Notes under the pieces: model-generated
Told to the model about the DNA's origin: nothing
Database searches by the model: none
Seen by the model: only the letters and a program-made list of their open reading frames with translations
Origin: a virus
IMG/VR virus record: IMGVR_UViG_3300023174_000117
Span: 23,581-87,580 of that record
Length of the DNA: 64,000 bases
Reading direction: 5' to 3' (one strand)
Shown: positions 17,969 to 27,685 of the stretch, in pieces
Layout: each line of letters opens with the position of its first letter
How positions within the stretch are numbered: position 1 is the first letter of the stretch
Made by a program: the position numbers and the translations under genes

Positions 17969-18030
17969 AAAAACTCCGTATCCAATTTACTAAAAAAATA
18001 ATAGTAGTTTCAAAGATGAAGAAAAATAGG

Positions 18031-18729
18031 TTATAGTAAGAGAAATTCTAAACTTCCTATTGTTGCTGATGGTGGACCAGTACAAATTGCAACGCCGGGA
18101 TGATTTTCGGTTGGTTGTTTTGATGTTAACATTCCATCAAGACCGATGTATAGCGTTGCATTGAGTGGATAAATTTGAGTTGTATCAAACTGGTCTGATG
18201 CGTAGATACCTCTTTGATAATGAATTGTAACTCTTCCAGATGATATCGTGCTATCGTCGCCTGGTTTTGTTGCGACTCTATAAATATAATTTACAACAAC
18301 CTTGTAACCATCAAACGCACCGTCTCCATCATAATCATGATTTAATGGCGTTCCGGCCGGGACCGAAATAATTCCGTTGACATAATTTAAGAAGACGGAT
18401 ACGCTGGAGGTAAAGCTTGATTGAATAATATGCGGATGTTCTAGGGGAGAATTTACATCGGTTATATTTACCCTGTTTCCATTTTCATCTATAGCAATGT
18501 TATTATCAGCAACTTCAATTTGAACAATCTCATCTATCTGGGCTTTTGTAAAAGAAGTGGTCCTTACATCATCAATAATTCCTAGTGGCGCAGTTCCATC
18601 CGACACACCAGCCACTATATCATTTCCAATTAGTTTTAGTTGAGCAAACATACCTGGTTGAAATTCCGCAGTGGGATCAACAGGTAAGCTCATAGGCATT
18701 GCGTTACCGGAGTGAATTACTTTTAACAT
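18031..18729 (-). CDS. Beta-rich head protein, decoration-type candidate
   Basis: The protein has 232 residues. The opening (LKVIHSGNAMPMSLPVDPTA, then FQPGMFAQLKLIGNDIVAGV) resembles the barrel-like N-terminus of some phage head proteins. A DYDGDGAFDG loop (calcium-loop-like) sits mid-protein. AGAGGACTC precedes the ATG. It lies between the acidic protein's terminator and the 152/765-residue pair. Probably a virion protein; exact role unknown. Confidence 0.5.
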   Translation of the reverse strand: MLKVIHSGNAMPMSLPVDPTAEFQPGMFAQLKLIGNDIVAGVSDGTAPLGIIDDVRTTSFTKAQIDEIVQIEVADNNIAIDENGNRVNITDVNSPLEHPHIIQSSFTSSVSVFLNYVNGIISVPAGTPLNHDYDGDGAFDGYKVVVNYIYRVATKPGDDSTISSGRVTIHYQRGIYASDQFDTTQIYPLNATLYIGLDGMLTSKQPTENHPGVAICTGPPSATIGSLEFLLL

Positions 18730-18755
18730 GAGTCCTCTTCTTAATAATAAAAAAT

Positions 18756-18785
18756 AATAAAGGGGAGAAAAATCTCCCCTTTATT
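18756..18785 (-). terminator. Intrinsic terminator after the acidic protein gene
   Basis: A 13-base-pair perfect stem (AATAAAGGGGAGA / TCTCCCCTTTATT) has a four-base loop and a T-rich minus-strand tail. It lies about 20 bases past the 18807 stop. Confidence 0.85.
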
Positions 18786-18806
18786 ATACTCATCGGGAAA
18801 CTTTTA

Positions 18807-19430
18807 TCATCTATTGATCTTAGTTATAGCATCCCTTACCAAAGAAGCAGCCTTGAGGTCTCCAGAATCAATTAGATCTGAAGCCATCTTAACTAATTCA
18901 CGAACAACGTTCTTGCGAGAAGCGGCCTGCTTAACGATATCAGTTCTGATCTCTGAAGCAGTGACTCTCACTAGATCTGCGGCAAATCCCTCGCCCTTGG
19001 CTCTTAGACTTGCCTCAATCTTTCCTAGACCCTTCATTAGATATACATCTCTTTCGGAGGCTTCAGCATAATGAGATAGAGAGTCATCGGAGTCGTTCAT
19101 AAGATCGTCATCCATATAGTCTGCCATGGAATTCATATGTCCGTCTAAAGAGTCGTCATCAGCATCAGATGACTCATCAGATAGAAGGAAGTCAGAAGAA
19201 TCCCAAGACTCGTCTGAGGAATCAGAAGAATCATCTGATAGATCCTCGTTTGAATCTAGAGCAGAATCATCCATATGATGCATCATTTTGTCAGAAGCAT
19301 CGTCATCAACATGATGGACCTTCTTATCAGAAGCATCGTCATCAGCATCCATATGCTCTGGATGTGAGGCGGACTTAATTAGTTTTAACATTTCCTGGGC
19401 GATAGTGTCGCCAGCGTATTTATTAAACAT
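18807..19430 (-). CDS. Asp/Ser-rich acidic head-module protein
   Basis: The protein has 207 residues. Residues 25-120 are extremely rich in Asp and Ser (DLSDDSSDSSDESWDSSD), with repeated DDDASDK-HHxDD units. The flanks are amphipathic helices with K-x-A-S motifs (LIKSASHPE, VKMASDLIDS). It has a strong AAGGAG site and its own terminator, and lies directly after the protease/scaffold gene. The composition fits a scaffold-like, DNA-mimic or calcium-binding capsid-interior protein. None of these can be proved from sequence. Confidence 0.5.
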   Translation of the reverse strand: MFNKYAGDTIAQEMLKLIKSASHPEHMDADDDASDKKVHHVDDDASDKMMHHMDDSALDSNEDLSDDSSDSSDESWDSSDFLLSDESSDADDDSLDGHMNSMADYMDDDLMNDSDDSLSHYAEASERDVYLMKGLGKIEASLRAKGEGFAADLVRVTASEIRTDIVKQAASRKNVVRELVKMASDLIDSGDLKAASLVRDAITKINR

Positions 19431-19440
19431 AATTATCTCC

Positions 19441-22400
19441 TTATTCCCAGAGCATCTTTAGGATGTCGGAAGATGACTTGGATGGTGATTGCTCAGAGGA
19501 CTCAACACCAACATTAACTCCACCAAGATCTGTTGCAATCTTTACGGAAGAAATAGACTTTGCGTTAGCTACGCTTCTCTTGAAAGCTTCGAAAGCACGG
19601 TCATCGAAGTCCATGATGTCATCGACCTGCTTGTCTAGAGCAGTCTTGCTCATGCCAATTAGGCCTTTCTTCTGCATTTCAAGGGCGACGTCAAAAGCTC
19701 TGCGGAGCTTTAGCTTGTAGACTTCGCGGTCCTGATCAGCCTTCTTTGTGGAGAATGCCTCGGAAACAATTTCCTTTAGAGAGGCGGTCTTCTTCTCTTT
19801 TGCGTCATCAGACTTCTCTTCTTTGGGCTCTTCCTTCTTCGAAGCCTTTTCGGACTTCTTTGGCTCCTCGTCCTTCATCTTCTTTGATTTTGGAGCCTCT
19901 TCCTCCTCTTCGGCCTTACCCTTAGCCTTAGATGGCTTTGCTGGGGCCGACTTTGCAGCAGGAGCCTTCTTCTTTGCAGCCTGAACAAGAATCTCTTCTC
20001 TTCTTGCTCTTCTTAGATCCATGGCCATAGAGATTAGGTCTTGAACTTCATCATCGGAGTCGTCAGCCTGACCAATTATGTCGTGCATGTCGTGAGACAT
20101 GTCGCCAACTTCGGAGCTCATGTCGGAAGAATCGTCAGCCATGGTCTGATAGTCTTCTGCATAAACGACCTTTGCGGTTTTGGTCATAACCTGAGAAAGG
20201 GAGGATGCCATCTTGGTTAGTGCTGAGGTCTGACCGAGAGCTCTATCTGCATCTCTTAGTGAGTCACGAGCAATCTTATTGAGATCTGCAACGTTCTCAG
20301 AGGATAGTCTATGAGCATTCTCATAGGTCTCTGCGATCATGGCTAGCTCGTCAGCAGATTCATCCAACTCTGCAAGAGCAACCTTAAGCTGCTGAGAAAT
20401 CTCTCTAGAGAGCTTGACTTCCTCACCACCAGACTCAACGTCTGCAGCGCCCTGGTCTGCATCAATATTGACAGTTACCTTGCCGCCGCCCTCAATCTTG
20501 CCGAGTGCATCTCTAGCCTTGGCGACTGCCTCTTCGATTGAAACGAGAGCGTCCTCAACAGTCTTCTTAGGGGAGTCATCGCCCTCATCAGACATCTCGG
20601 GAGCTTCACCGGCAGGAGGAGCCATTGGTGGCATTGGTGGCATTGGAGGAGCGGGTGGTGCGCCAGCCTCTGGACCCATTGGGGGTGCTGGTGGCATCTC
20701 CTGTGCGCCCTTTAGAAGCATAGTTACGTGATCTAGGCCGCTAGCTCTGATCTGCTTGCAGACTTCCTGACCATACTCCTTGCTGGTGAACCAATCCCAA
20801 TTCTGGGATAGCTCGTCACCGAAGATTTCGGAGCCAGTTGCGGCGATAACACGCTTATCGCCAGCAAAAACCTCAAATACTGCGGCAGACTTGTTGATCT
20901 GACCGGATGGGGCTGGGGCCCAGCTTAGCTTGGTGGAGAGGGCTGGACCTTCATAAGAAGCTCTCTTCATCTTCTCTTTTAGCTGCTGATCGCCGGGGAA
21001 CATACCCTTGTCACCACCCATCTTGCCATCCTGATGCATCTGCTTGTCTTCATCGAATGGGAAGGGCTCAGACTTAAAGGTTTTTGGCTCAGCACCCTCA
21101 GAGGCGCCCTGGAAGTAAGCAAGACGGCGAAGTCTTCTTTCCTCAAGCTGGGCTCTGCTGAGCTTCTGCTTGATGTCCTGGTCTCCTGGGAAGCTGCCTT
21201 CGGCGCCGCCCATCTTACCATCCTGATGCATCTGCTTGTCTGCCTCGAAAGAGAAGGTCTCTTTCTTGAAGGTTGCTGGCTCAACGGCCTTATCAGAACC
21301 ACCCTGGTGATAAGCTAACTTTCTTCTTAGCTCAGCACGCTTTCTTAAACTAGACTCACTCATTATATCCTCCAAAACTGACGATAACATTGATTTGTTA
21401 AAATGATCATTTTCTTCTTCTGCTGCAAACTTAGATACTGACGCTTTTTTTGCATCCCAAGTATTATCTGGAATCACTCCTCCAGCCTGAAATTCATTTG
21501 AATCGCTAGGTGAAGCAATTAGTGAGCCAGAAGCGCCAGTATAGTCTTTAACGTCAAAATCATCAGATCCTACCAAGCCAGTTATTGGATTTGTAGTTTG
21601 TCCTGATGTAAAATTTTCCATATTCTGTGGGGAGCCCTGTACAACTGGGGCGTCTGTGGATGCAACTTTTAATAAATTATTCTTGGTTAAGAAACTTGTG
21701 ATGATTTTCTTTCTCTCTGTTATGGAGCAACCTTCATCACCACAAGCTGTCTTGACTATCGTGTTTAGATGCTGAGCTTGCTCTGAAGATAGGCTGCCCA
21801 ACATTTCTTCGAAATTATCTACACCATAGTTTACGAATTCATCACGATAGCTTTTTAGCGATGCTATACACTTCAATAGGACCGCACCAGCTTCCGCAGG
21901 CTGAACAACAAGAGAGTATTCAATTGGCTTCAATCCAACGTTTATTTCGCCCCAAGCAGATCTCTTTGTGACATGATCACAATATTCTTTTGCGGTCTTT
22001 GCTTTATTTCCACATTCGGAGCAAACAGATACTTCTACTGCGGTTCCCATCGAACCATATCTTACTATACCTGTCTCAACTTTCTTTGCCAAATCAGCAT
22101 AATTTATGCGATCTAGAGCGCAGAGGCCAACGACCTGTTTTAGCTTTTCGTCGTAATGAGTATCTAGAATAATTCCTCTTATACCATCAACAGAATCTGA
22201 GATATGATCCTTGCATAGAGGTTTTCCAATCCAATCTCTTGCGGCTTTTTTAAGCTCTGCTTCGGGGAAAATATCGGAATTGCTGTTTTTGTGTGGGCGA
22301 ACGTTACCGTGCCATCTCCAGTTGTCATCAAAGTATCCCCAAGCTCTTTCTCTTCCAACCTTCTTGAGATCTCCCTTTTCATCTATAAGGGCTGACTCGG

Positions 22401-22572
22401 CGGCCTTAATGAATATAATAGAGAAATAAAGAAAGTCATCTGACTTTGGGGCTATAGACTTAATTTCGTGAGCAAGCTTCGTCATGCGATCCACAATGAC
22501 TGGATCAGCAAGAACTGCTTCGCTACTTAAAGGAGTGATCTCCGAGGAACTGTATCCTACTTTTTTAAACAT
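19441..22572 (-). CDS. Prohead protease fused to long scaffold-like region
   Basis: The protein has 1043 residues. The N-terminal 230 match the logic of S78/HK97-type prohead proteases: GKPLCKDHISDSVDGIRGII (His123), RYGSMGTAVEVSV (Ser174), and PIEYSLVVQPAEAGA, the usual E-x-S-L-V-x-x-P-A signature. A CSECGN/YCDH finger (C184, C187, C198, H200) sits after the serine and may bind zinc. The rest is low-complexity. It includes two copies of a roughly 60-residue unit (about 416-476 and 483-541, each with DKQMHQDGKMGG) and a Pro/Met-rich stretch (626-658). An extended helical Lys/Glu/Ala-rich region follows. Self-cleavage releasing a scaffold is the expected behaviour of such fusions; here it is inference. 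Confidence 0.7.
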   Translation of the reverse strand: MFKKVGYSSSEITPLSSEAVLADPVIVDRMTKLAHEIKSIAPKSDDFLYFSIIFIKAAESALIDEKGDLKKVGRERAWGYFDDNWRWHGNVRPHKNSNSDIFPEAELKKAARDWIGKPLCKDHISDSVDGIRGIILDTHYDEKLKQVVGLCALDRINYADLAKKVETGIVRYGSMGTAVEVSVCSECGNKAKTAKEYCDHVTKRSAWGEINVGLKPIEYSLVVQPAEAGAVLLKCIASLKSYRDEFVNYGVDNFEEMLGSLSSEQAQHLNTIVKTACGDEGCSITERKKIITSFLTKNNLLKVASTDAPVVQGSPQNMENFTSGQTTNPITGLVGSDDFDVKDYTGASGSLIASPSDSNEFQAGGVIPDNTWDAKKASVSKFAAEEENDHFNKSMLSSVLEDIMSESSLRKRAELRRKLAYHQGGSDKAVEPATFKKETFSFEADKQMHQDGKMGGAEGSFPGDQDIKQKLSRAQLEERRLRRLAYFQGASEGAEPKTFKSEPFPFDEDKQMHQDGKMGGDKGMFPGDQQLKEKMKRASYEGPALSTKLSWAPAPSGQINKSAAVFEVFAGDKRVIAATGSEIFGDELSQNWDWFTSKEYGQEVCKQIRASGLDHVTMLLKGAQEMPPAPPMGPEAGAPPAPPMPPMPPMAPPAGEAPEMSDEGDDSPKKTVEDALVSIEEAVAKARDALGKIEGGGKVTVNIDADQGAADVESGGEEVKLSREISQQLKVALAELDESADELAMIAETYENAHRLSSENVADLNKIARDSLRDADRALGQTSALTKMASSLSQVMTKTAKVVYAEDYQTMADDSSDMSSEVGDMSHDMHDIIGQADDSDDEVQDLISMAMDLRRARREEILVQAAKKKAPAAKSAPAKPSKAKGKAEEEEEAPKSKKMKDEEPKKSEKASKKEEPKEEKSDDAKEKKTASLKEIVSEAFSTKKADQDREVYKLKLRRAFDVALEMQKKGLIGMSKTALDKQVDDIMDFDDRAFEAFKRSVANAKSISSVKIATDLGGVNVGVESSEQSPSKSSSDILKMLWE

Positions 22573-22596
22573 TAAAATTCCCTGTTATTTTACAAA

Positions 22597-22788
22597 CTAT
22601 TCTTCTAAATTAGTTGAAAATTTTTTTTGTGTAAAAAAATCACTTGATTTTTTATAATCAGGATTTTCTGAACATCTGCAGACGCTTCTATCGTTTATTA
22701 TCAGTAACTTATTACCGCAATTCTCGCAAACTTCTGAGGAATCTTCAACGGAAGTAGAGTTTGTTGTATCTCCGTATTTCAAAAACAT
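22597..22788 (-). CDS. Small zinc-ribbon protein
   Basis: The protein has 63 residues with CENCGN and CRC (C21, C24, C37, C39 approximately), a single zinc ribbon like those of head-module proteins or nucleic-acid adaptors. AGGTGACCA precedes the ATG, and the upstream gene stops seven bases before. Function is unknown. Confidence 0.5.
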   Translation of the reverse strand: MFLKYGDTTNSTSVEDSSEVCENCGNKLLIINDRSVCRCSENPDYKKSSDFFTQKKFSTNLEE

Positions 22789-22795
22789 TGGTCAC

Positions 22796-24940
22796 CTATT
22801 TTGTTAAAACTTTTTGATTTAAAATATTTTGAGAAATATAATCAATAAAATTATTTATATTGTTCTCAAGATCTTCGGTTGATTTGGAAAACTTCTCTGT
22901 ATCTTCAGCTAGTTTTGCGATAAATACTTCTGGCTCGGATATTTTATCGACAAGCGCAAAGATCTCCTCAACAACATCGACGTATTGAGAGCAGGAAATC
23001 GTCAAAGAGTCTATTTTTTCTGATACAGATGAGATATCTTTAATCTCGTTCATTATCTGTAGAGATGATTTGATGACAGATAGAGCGTCAAAAACTCTTT
23101 TTGCGTTTCTTCGGCAAGACTGCTGATAAGCACCTTTGTAGGTTTTTATTAATTCGGGCTTATCTTTTATTTTTGAGAATTCTTGATTATTAGCTTGTAG
23201 CTTATCTAATACGATTGAAACTAAATCTAAAGATTTTTTTAATTTCAAGTAAGCCTTTTTTGCCTCAGACTTTATGGAATCTGGAATAGGTATTCCAGAA
23301 ACTTTCTTGAATTCCGCCGAAGAGATGTATCTAAAGTTTTTGCCACCAAATCTTTCGGACGCAACTCTTATGATCTGGCTTGGTTCTAAATCATTTGATA
23401 TTGTAAATACCTCGCTGGCCCAAAGATCAGGATGAACCAAAAGCTCTTCTTCAGCCCTCTTCAGAATAAGCTTCTTTAAAAGATCTGAATTTTCTATATT
23501 TCTAGTTGCGAATACAACTTTATCTCCGGAAGCAATGCTTTTGTTTAATTCATAAATTATTCTTCTTGCTTCAGGATTCGTGTTGCTTTCTTTTGCCATA
23601 AAATTAGAAAAGCTACCCAATTTATTTGGGATAACCGAATAATCTTTGTATTGACCCACCTTGGAAAGAAATTCTTTCAATCCGATAATCTTGGAGGACT
23701 CGCCTTTGCTAGATAGGGAAGATTTTTTAAATATCTTTATTTTTGCATCCTTATCGAAGATGATTTGATCAAAATCAAAGATAGAAACATTTGAATTAAA
23801 ATCACTGCTAGAAGCAATTTTAGATAGGGGAGGGATGGAGAAAGGACTGGTGCCACTAATTATATCGTAATTTTTAAATTCAATTTTTTTATTTGAAAAT
23901 TTTGTTATACGATGATAAGTTGGCCTATCAGAAGTCAGCTCCTTTGTCGAAGAGTACTTCTCAAACTGTTCGCCATTTACTGAGGATACAGTTATTTTAT
24001 CGCCAACATTTATTCCTAATTTATCGGAAGTTTCTCCGAGAACTTCCAGAACGCATGAAATATTCGCTGCACCAAAACTGCCGATTGTCCCCGGAATAAT
24101 ATTCTTGCAGATCTTCTTTATCTTATTGTCTGCATCGATAAAAATTATGTCAATTGGAAAATCCACTGTCCCCATGTGATACATTACATCTTGAGGCCTG
24201 TCGTATGGGAAAATCAGACCGGAACCATATTTTAATCTAGGGTAAGTTTGAAGTCCTGCAATTTTGTCTTCTATATTTGATGCAACGTCACAAATAAACC
24301 AGGCTTTTCCATCGAGACTTTTTGAGTCAGATATTTCTATTGATGCGACCTTTGAAATCTCATTCTTCTCTACGTAGTAAAGACCATCATTATGATCGCT
24401 CTCTTTTATTTCAAAGCCTAACTTGCTGAGATAATCGACAGACTTCTTATTTGCATTTACAATAACACCCTTGCAGACTGGTCTCGAATACTGACTGATG
24501 TTGAAAAAAATTCTTTTTTGATCTTCTGGTGTAAAATCCTCAAGATTAATTAGGAATCCGGAAAACTTCTTCATAATGGGAGAATTCCTCAGATCAATTC
24601 TTAGGAAATCATCTCCTCCCTTTGAAGAAAATTTAATCACAGAGTCGCCTACATCATTACCGGGGTCTATGTTGTAGGTGATTACAGTTCCATATTTACC
24701 TACAGATGAGCTTATTTTCTGCAGAGTCTTCTGAAAAGAATTTTTTGACAAGCTCAAAGTTACGTCAGGATCTTGATCTGAAACATCACTGATATGGCCT
24801 TGCTCATAGGAATCCACTGGAGAAAATGGTACTCCGGAATCATACCTTATTTCGCTTCCATGCTCTTTTTGGGTGGCAGTTTCGAAATTTTTATTTCGCT
24901 GACTTTCCAATGTTAGTAATGATTCTGAATTTTTGCGCAT
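22796..24940 (-). CDS. Large virion-region protein with DUF192 and HAD-like segments
   Basis: The protein has 714 residues. Residues 212-320 match DUF192: YGSGLIFPYDRPQDVMYHMG, FPIDIIFIDADNKI, ISCVLEVLGETSDKLGINVG, VGDKITV. Residues 115-192 resemble part of an acetyltransferase-like fold (NKKSVDYLSKLGFEI), and 386-540 resemble a HAD-type domain with a DFDQIIF start and FATRN, but the usual catalytic threonine after DxD is missing. The C-terminal 170 residues are coiled coil. It lies between the portal side and the prohead protease, so it is probably packaged. DUF192 proteins are small, exported or membrane-linked in bacteria and poorly understood, so a copy inside a phage protein is odd. Confidence 0.55.
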   Translation of the reverse strand: MRKNSESLLTLESQRNKNFETATQKEHGSEIRYDSGVPFSPVDSYEQGHISDVSDQDPDVTLSLSKNSFQKTLQKISSSVGKYGTVITYNIDPGNDVGDSVIKFSSKGGDDFLRIDLRNSPIMKKFSGFLINLEDFTPEDQKRIFFNISQYSRPVCKGVIVNANKKSVDYLSKLGFEIKESDHNDGLYYVEKNEISKVASIEISDSKSLDGKAWFICDVASNIEDKIAGLQTYPRLKYGSGLIFPYDRPQDVMYHMGTVDFPIDIIFIDADNKIKKICKNIIPGTIGSFGAANISCVLEVLGETSDKLGINVGDKITVSSVNGEQFEKYSSTKELTSDRPTYHRITKFSNKKIEFKNYDIISGTSPFSIPPLSKIASSSDFNSNVSIFDFDQIIFDKDAKIKIFKKSSLSSKGESSKIIGLKEFLSKVGQYKDYSVIPNKLGSFSNFMAKESNTNPEARRIIYELNKSIASGDKVVFATRNIENSDLLKKLILKRAEEELLVHPDLWASEVFTISNDLEPSQIIRVASERFGGKNFRYISSAEFKKVSGIPIPDSIKSEAKKAYLKLKKSLDLVSIVLDKLQANNQEFSKIKDKPELIKTYKGAYQQSCRRNAKRVFDALSVIKSSLQIMNEIKDISSVSEKIDSLTISCSQYVDVVEEIFALVDKISEPEVFIAKLAEDTEKFSKSTEDLENNINNFIDYISQNILNQKVLTK

Positions 24941-24949
24941 AAGTAGCCT

Positions 24950-26002
24950 CTAGATATGTTTCTTTAGTTCTTCTAAAACAGCCTTAATAAAATAACCATC
25001 TTTTCCGTTTAATATATTCTTAACAAGAGCGATACTCGTTCCGATTGCTGCACCGGCAGGAGTTTTCTTAGCAACCATCTCGGATACATTAAGGTTGGAT
25101 ATCCTACCTCTTATGTTGGCCCTCGCCTTATTCCTTGAATTCATAGAAAACTTAGAAATCATTATCATGATGATTTTTGAAATTTGCTCGCCAACCGTCT
25201 TTGGATCGGTAGAAACAACCTGAGCCTCCTTGAGAAGTCCTATGTTAGATACGACCTCTTTATAAGCCAACTCCTTTGCCTTGTCTAGTGGTAATCCTGA
25301 GTCAAAATGCTTTCTAATTGATTTTGAAAAATCCATGGAAAATTTTTGAATCTTTTTACTCGAATCAGGCATATCAGACATATATATCTTGTATATATAA
25401 TCTATATATAGTGACTCATAAGATATTTTTTCAACTTCAGCATTTTTAACAATTAAGAAATTTAAAAAATCAGAAAGAACAACGTTACCGGAGACATCCG
25501 ATACGTTTTTTAGATTGTGTAGAGTATTTCTGATATCATTGCTTATTTTTTCATCATCCTCAATGGATGTTTTTAGATTATACATATCCGGCGTTATTTT
25601 GGGATTAATCTCCGCCGGGAGTCCCGAAGAAACTGGATAGGAGTCTCCAGGCATAATAAACCCAAATCTCCCTCCATTCTCAGTGTTGCTTTCATCGCCC
25701 CCAACGAGAGAGGGTATGTTTGCAAAATCAACTAATTCATCTGCAGGTCTAGAGCTGTATGATGTCTTTTTTATCTTTTTTTCGGTCTTGCCAAAGCCAG
25801 GCTTGTTCACCATCTCGCTCATAGTATGAGCTTTATACTTCTTTGGTTTAAAGCTTGTTTTTCCATCTCCATCCGGATCTTTCAGCTTTCCCTTTCCCTG
25901 AACTAAGTCGGTAATTGTAAAAATTACCTCCTTTCCAGATGGAGATTTTGTTTTATAAAGAGAGGTTGTGGCAGAGCCATTGAAAGCTTTCTTGTTATTC
26001 AT
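24950..26002 (-). CDS. Head-module protein, unknown function
   Basis: The protein has 350 residues. The basic N-terminus contains DPDGDGKTSFKPKKYKA, an EF-hand-like Asp loop. A long central linker follows, and the C-terminal half is helical, ending in a small hydrophobic Gly/Ala segment (KTPAGAAIGTSIALVKNI). It follows the portal gene by 27 bases that contain CTGCTAATATTA, a motif also seen at 4989-5010. No known domain is visible. Confidence 0.45.
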   Translation of the reverse strand: MNNKKAFNGSATTSLYKTKSPSGKEVIFTITDLVQGKGKLKDPDGDGKTSFKPKKYKAHTMSEMVNKPGFGKTEKKIKKTSYSSRPADELVDFANIPSLVGGDESNTENGGRFGFIMPGDSYPVSSGLPAEINPKITPDMYNLKTSIEDDEKISNDIRNTLHNLKNVSDVSGNVVLSDFLNFLIVKNAEVEKISYESLYIDYIYKIYMSDMPDSSKKIQKFSMDFSKSIRKHFDSGLPLDKAKELAYKEVVSNIGLLKEAQVVSTDPKTVGEQISKIIMIMISKFSMNSRNKARANIRGRISNLNVSEMVAKKTPAGAAIGTSIALVKNILNGKDGYFIKAVLEELKKHI

Positions 26003-26029
26003 AGTTTTTATTTTAATATTAGCAGGTTG

Positions 26030-27682
26030 TTAAGCTGGAGTTGGAGGCTCCCCGCCCGCAGGAGAAGATGACATTCCTGGCAACCCGCCTCCACCACCAG
26101 CCGCTGGTTCTGCGGGAGTGACTTCTTCTGGTGGCTCCGGTATTGCTTTTTCTGGGTCAAGAGACAGTAGTTCCGATAGTCTCATGTTTCCAAGGATGCT
26201 CTTTTCCTTGTTTGTAATTGCTTCGTGAATAGCCTCTTCTCTTAATCTCTTTTGCTCTTCTTCGTAGCTTAGACCCAAGCTTCTGCATAGAGTCTGAACT
26301 GAGATTTGCTTATTACCAACATAATTACCTAAGGTTTGGACGTAATCATTCAAATCGTATAGATTCATATGGTTGAAGTCGATAGAAGGAACTTGAAGTC
26401 TTTTTTCGCCATCAACATATTCAAAGAAATCTTGAAGCTCGCACATTGGGGCGAAAATTTTGCGCTCCAACCATTTTTTAATCATATTTCGGAATATATC
26501 ATAACGCTGCCTTAGGACTTCAAGACCAACAGAAGATGAGGCATAGGATGCTCCCTCTTGATCAAACAATGCCTTTGGTGCCATAAGCCCATTATACAAG
26601 TTATTCATAATAAACTCTAAATCCGAACCCACATCAAGTGTTGCGCCGGAGAATCCAACTCTAGCAATATCGACATTATTATGAGTGACAATTTTGAAAT
26701 CTTTGTCGTATTGAGCTTCCTCAAGAACCTGTCTAAAAGCCTCAATGTCATTTTGAGTTGGTTTGTATTCATCACCGCCAAGCTTGACGAGAGTTATAGG
26801 GTTAATCATTCCGTCGGCCTGAGCAAATTTTGATTCACGAATTTTATCTAAAAGCATCAAGTCTTTGTAAACAGAAACGATAATTGAAGTACCCCTTATA
26901 TCATAAGGTGAGCTTAGGAGTTTTAGGTGTGATACGTTAAATGTATCAAGTGGAATATTCTGATTTCTTCTCACATAATCAAGAATATGTGTTGGTAACT
27001 TGGATTTTATAACCGCATCCGATGGATCGCTAGAAGTCGCCAGTCTTTTCAGTGTGGCATCTGGCATGAGAGAAACTATAGTTTGGTCACCTATTACAGA
27101 CTTTTTAACATGCACATAGTCTGGATTTAAGATAGTTATTCTTTTCCATGTTCCAGATGCCTGATCTAGCTCGGAATAAGGAAAGACCTCTCCAAGCTTC
27201 CAATACTCCAAAGCAACACCATAAACTATTGAATAAAGATCGATTTTCTCAGACCACTCCAAGAAAAACTGCTGAACCTTTTTATTCTTGCAAGAGATGT
27301 TTATTTTGCTTAGCGGATAAGATGAGTGGAGGTTTACTGCGTTTCTAACGATTGGATTGGTATCGTAATAGATACGATTCCAAGAGTTCATCGTTACGCG
27401 ATCTCTTGGCAAATTTAGATTTGCAAGCAAGAATAGGGGCGAGAAAACATCAGGTGCCATACGATCTGTGTCGTGTGTTGTTTTCAAAGGCCCCATTGGG
27501 GAAGCGATTGAGCCCTGCTTTTTGAAGTTAGTGCTATGAGCAATTGCCGCATTGGGAACTAAGCTTGATGCCTCAGCTTTGTTAACAACTTCTGAAATTT
27601 GTGCCCTTCTAATCTCGCTAAGAGACTCGGAGGCATATTTTGAAATTTGAGATTCAGATGGCGGCCTACTAACTCTTCTCAT
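26030..27682 (-). CDS. Portal protein
   Basis: The protein has 550 residues. Its place immediately after the large terminase and the order of its motifs indicate the portal vertex protein: PIVRNAVNLHSSYPLSKINI, a central wing with LNPDYVHVKKS, LKLLSSPYDIRGTSIIVSVY, the clip/stem region MAPKALFDQEGASYASSSVG, and VLRQRYDIFRNMIKKWLERK. These correspond to the conserved 'G.s....v...l....~~~~~~~~~~l~~~~~~P' portal core. The C-terminal 40 residues are a Pro/Gly-rich flexible tail. It forms the dodecameric DNA channel and docks the terminase. Confidence 0.85.
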   Translation of the reverse strand: MRRVSRPPSESQISKYASESLSEIRRAQISEVVNKAEASSLVPNAAIAHSTNFKKQGSIASPMGPLKTTHDTDRMAPDVFSPLFLLANLNLPRDRVTMNSWNRIYYDTNPIVRNAVNLHSSYPLSKINISCKNKKVQQFFLEWSEKIDLYSIVYGVALEYWKLGEVFPYSELDQASGTWKRITILNPDYVHVKKSVIGDQTIVSLMPDATLKRLATSSDPSDAVIKSKLPTHILDYVRRNQNIPLDTFNVSHLKLLSSPYDIRGTSIIVSVYKDLMLLDKIRESKFAQADGMINPITLVKLGGDEYKPTQNDIEAFRQVLEEAQYDKDFKIVTHNNVDIARVGFSGATLDVGSDLEFIMNNLYNGLMAPKALFDQEGASYASSSVGLEVLRQRYDIFRNMIKKWLERKIFAPMCELQDFFEYVDGEKRLQVPSIDFNHMNLYDLNDYVQTLGNYVGNKQISVQTLCRSLGLSYEEEQKRLREEAIHEAITNKEKSILGNMRLSELLSLDPEKAIPEPPEEVTPAEPAAGGGGGLPGMSSSPAGGEPPTPA

Positions 27683-27685
27683 TTT

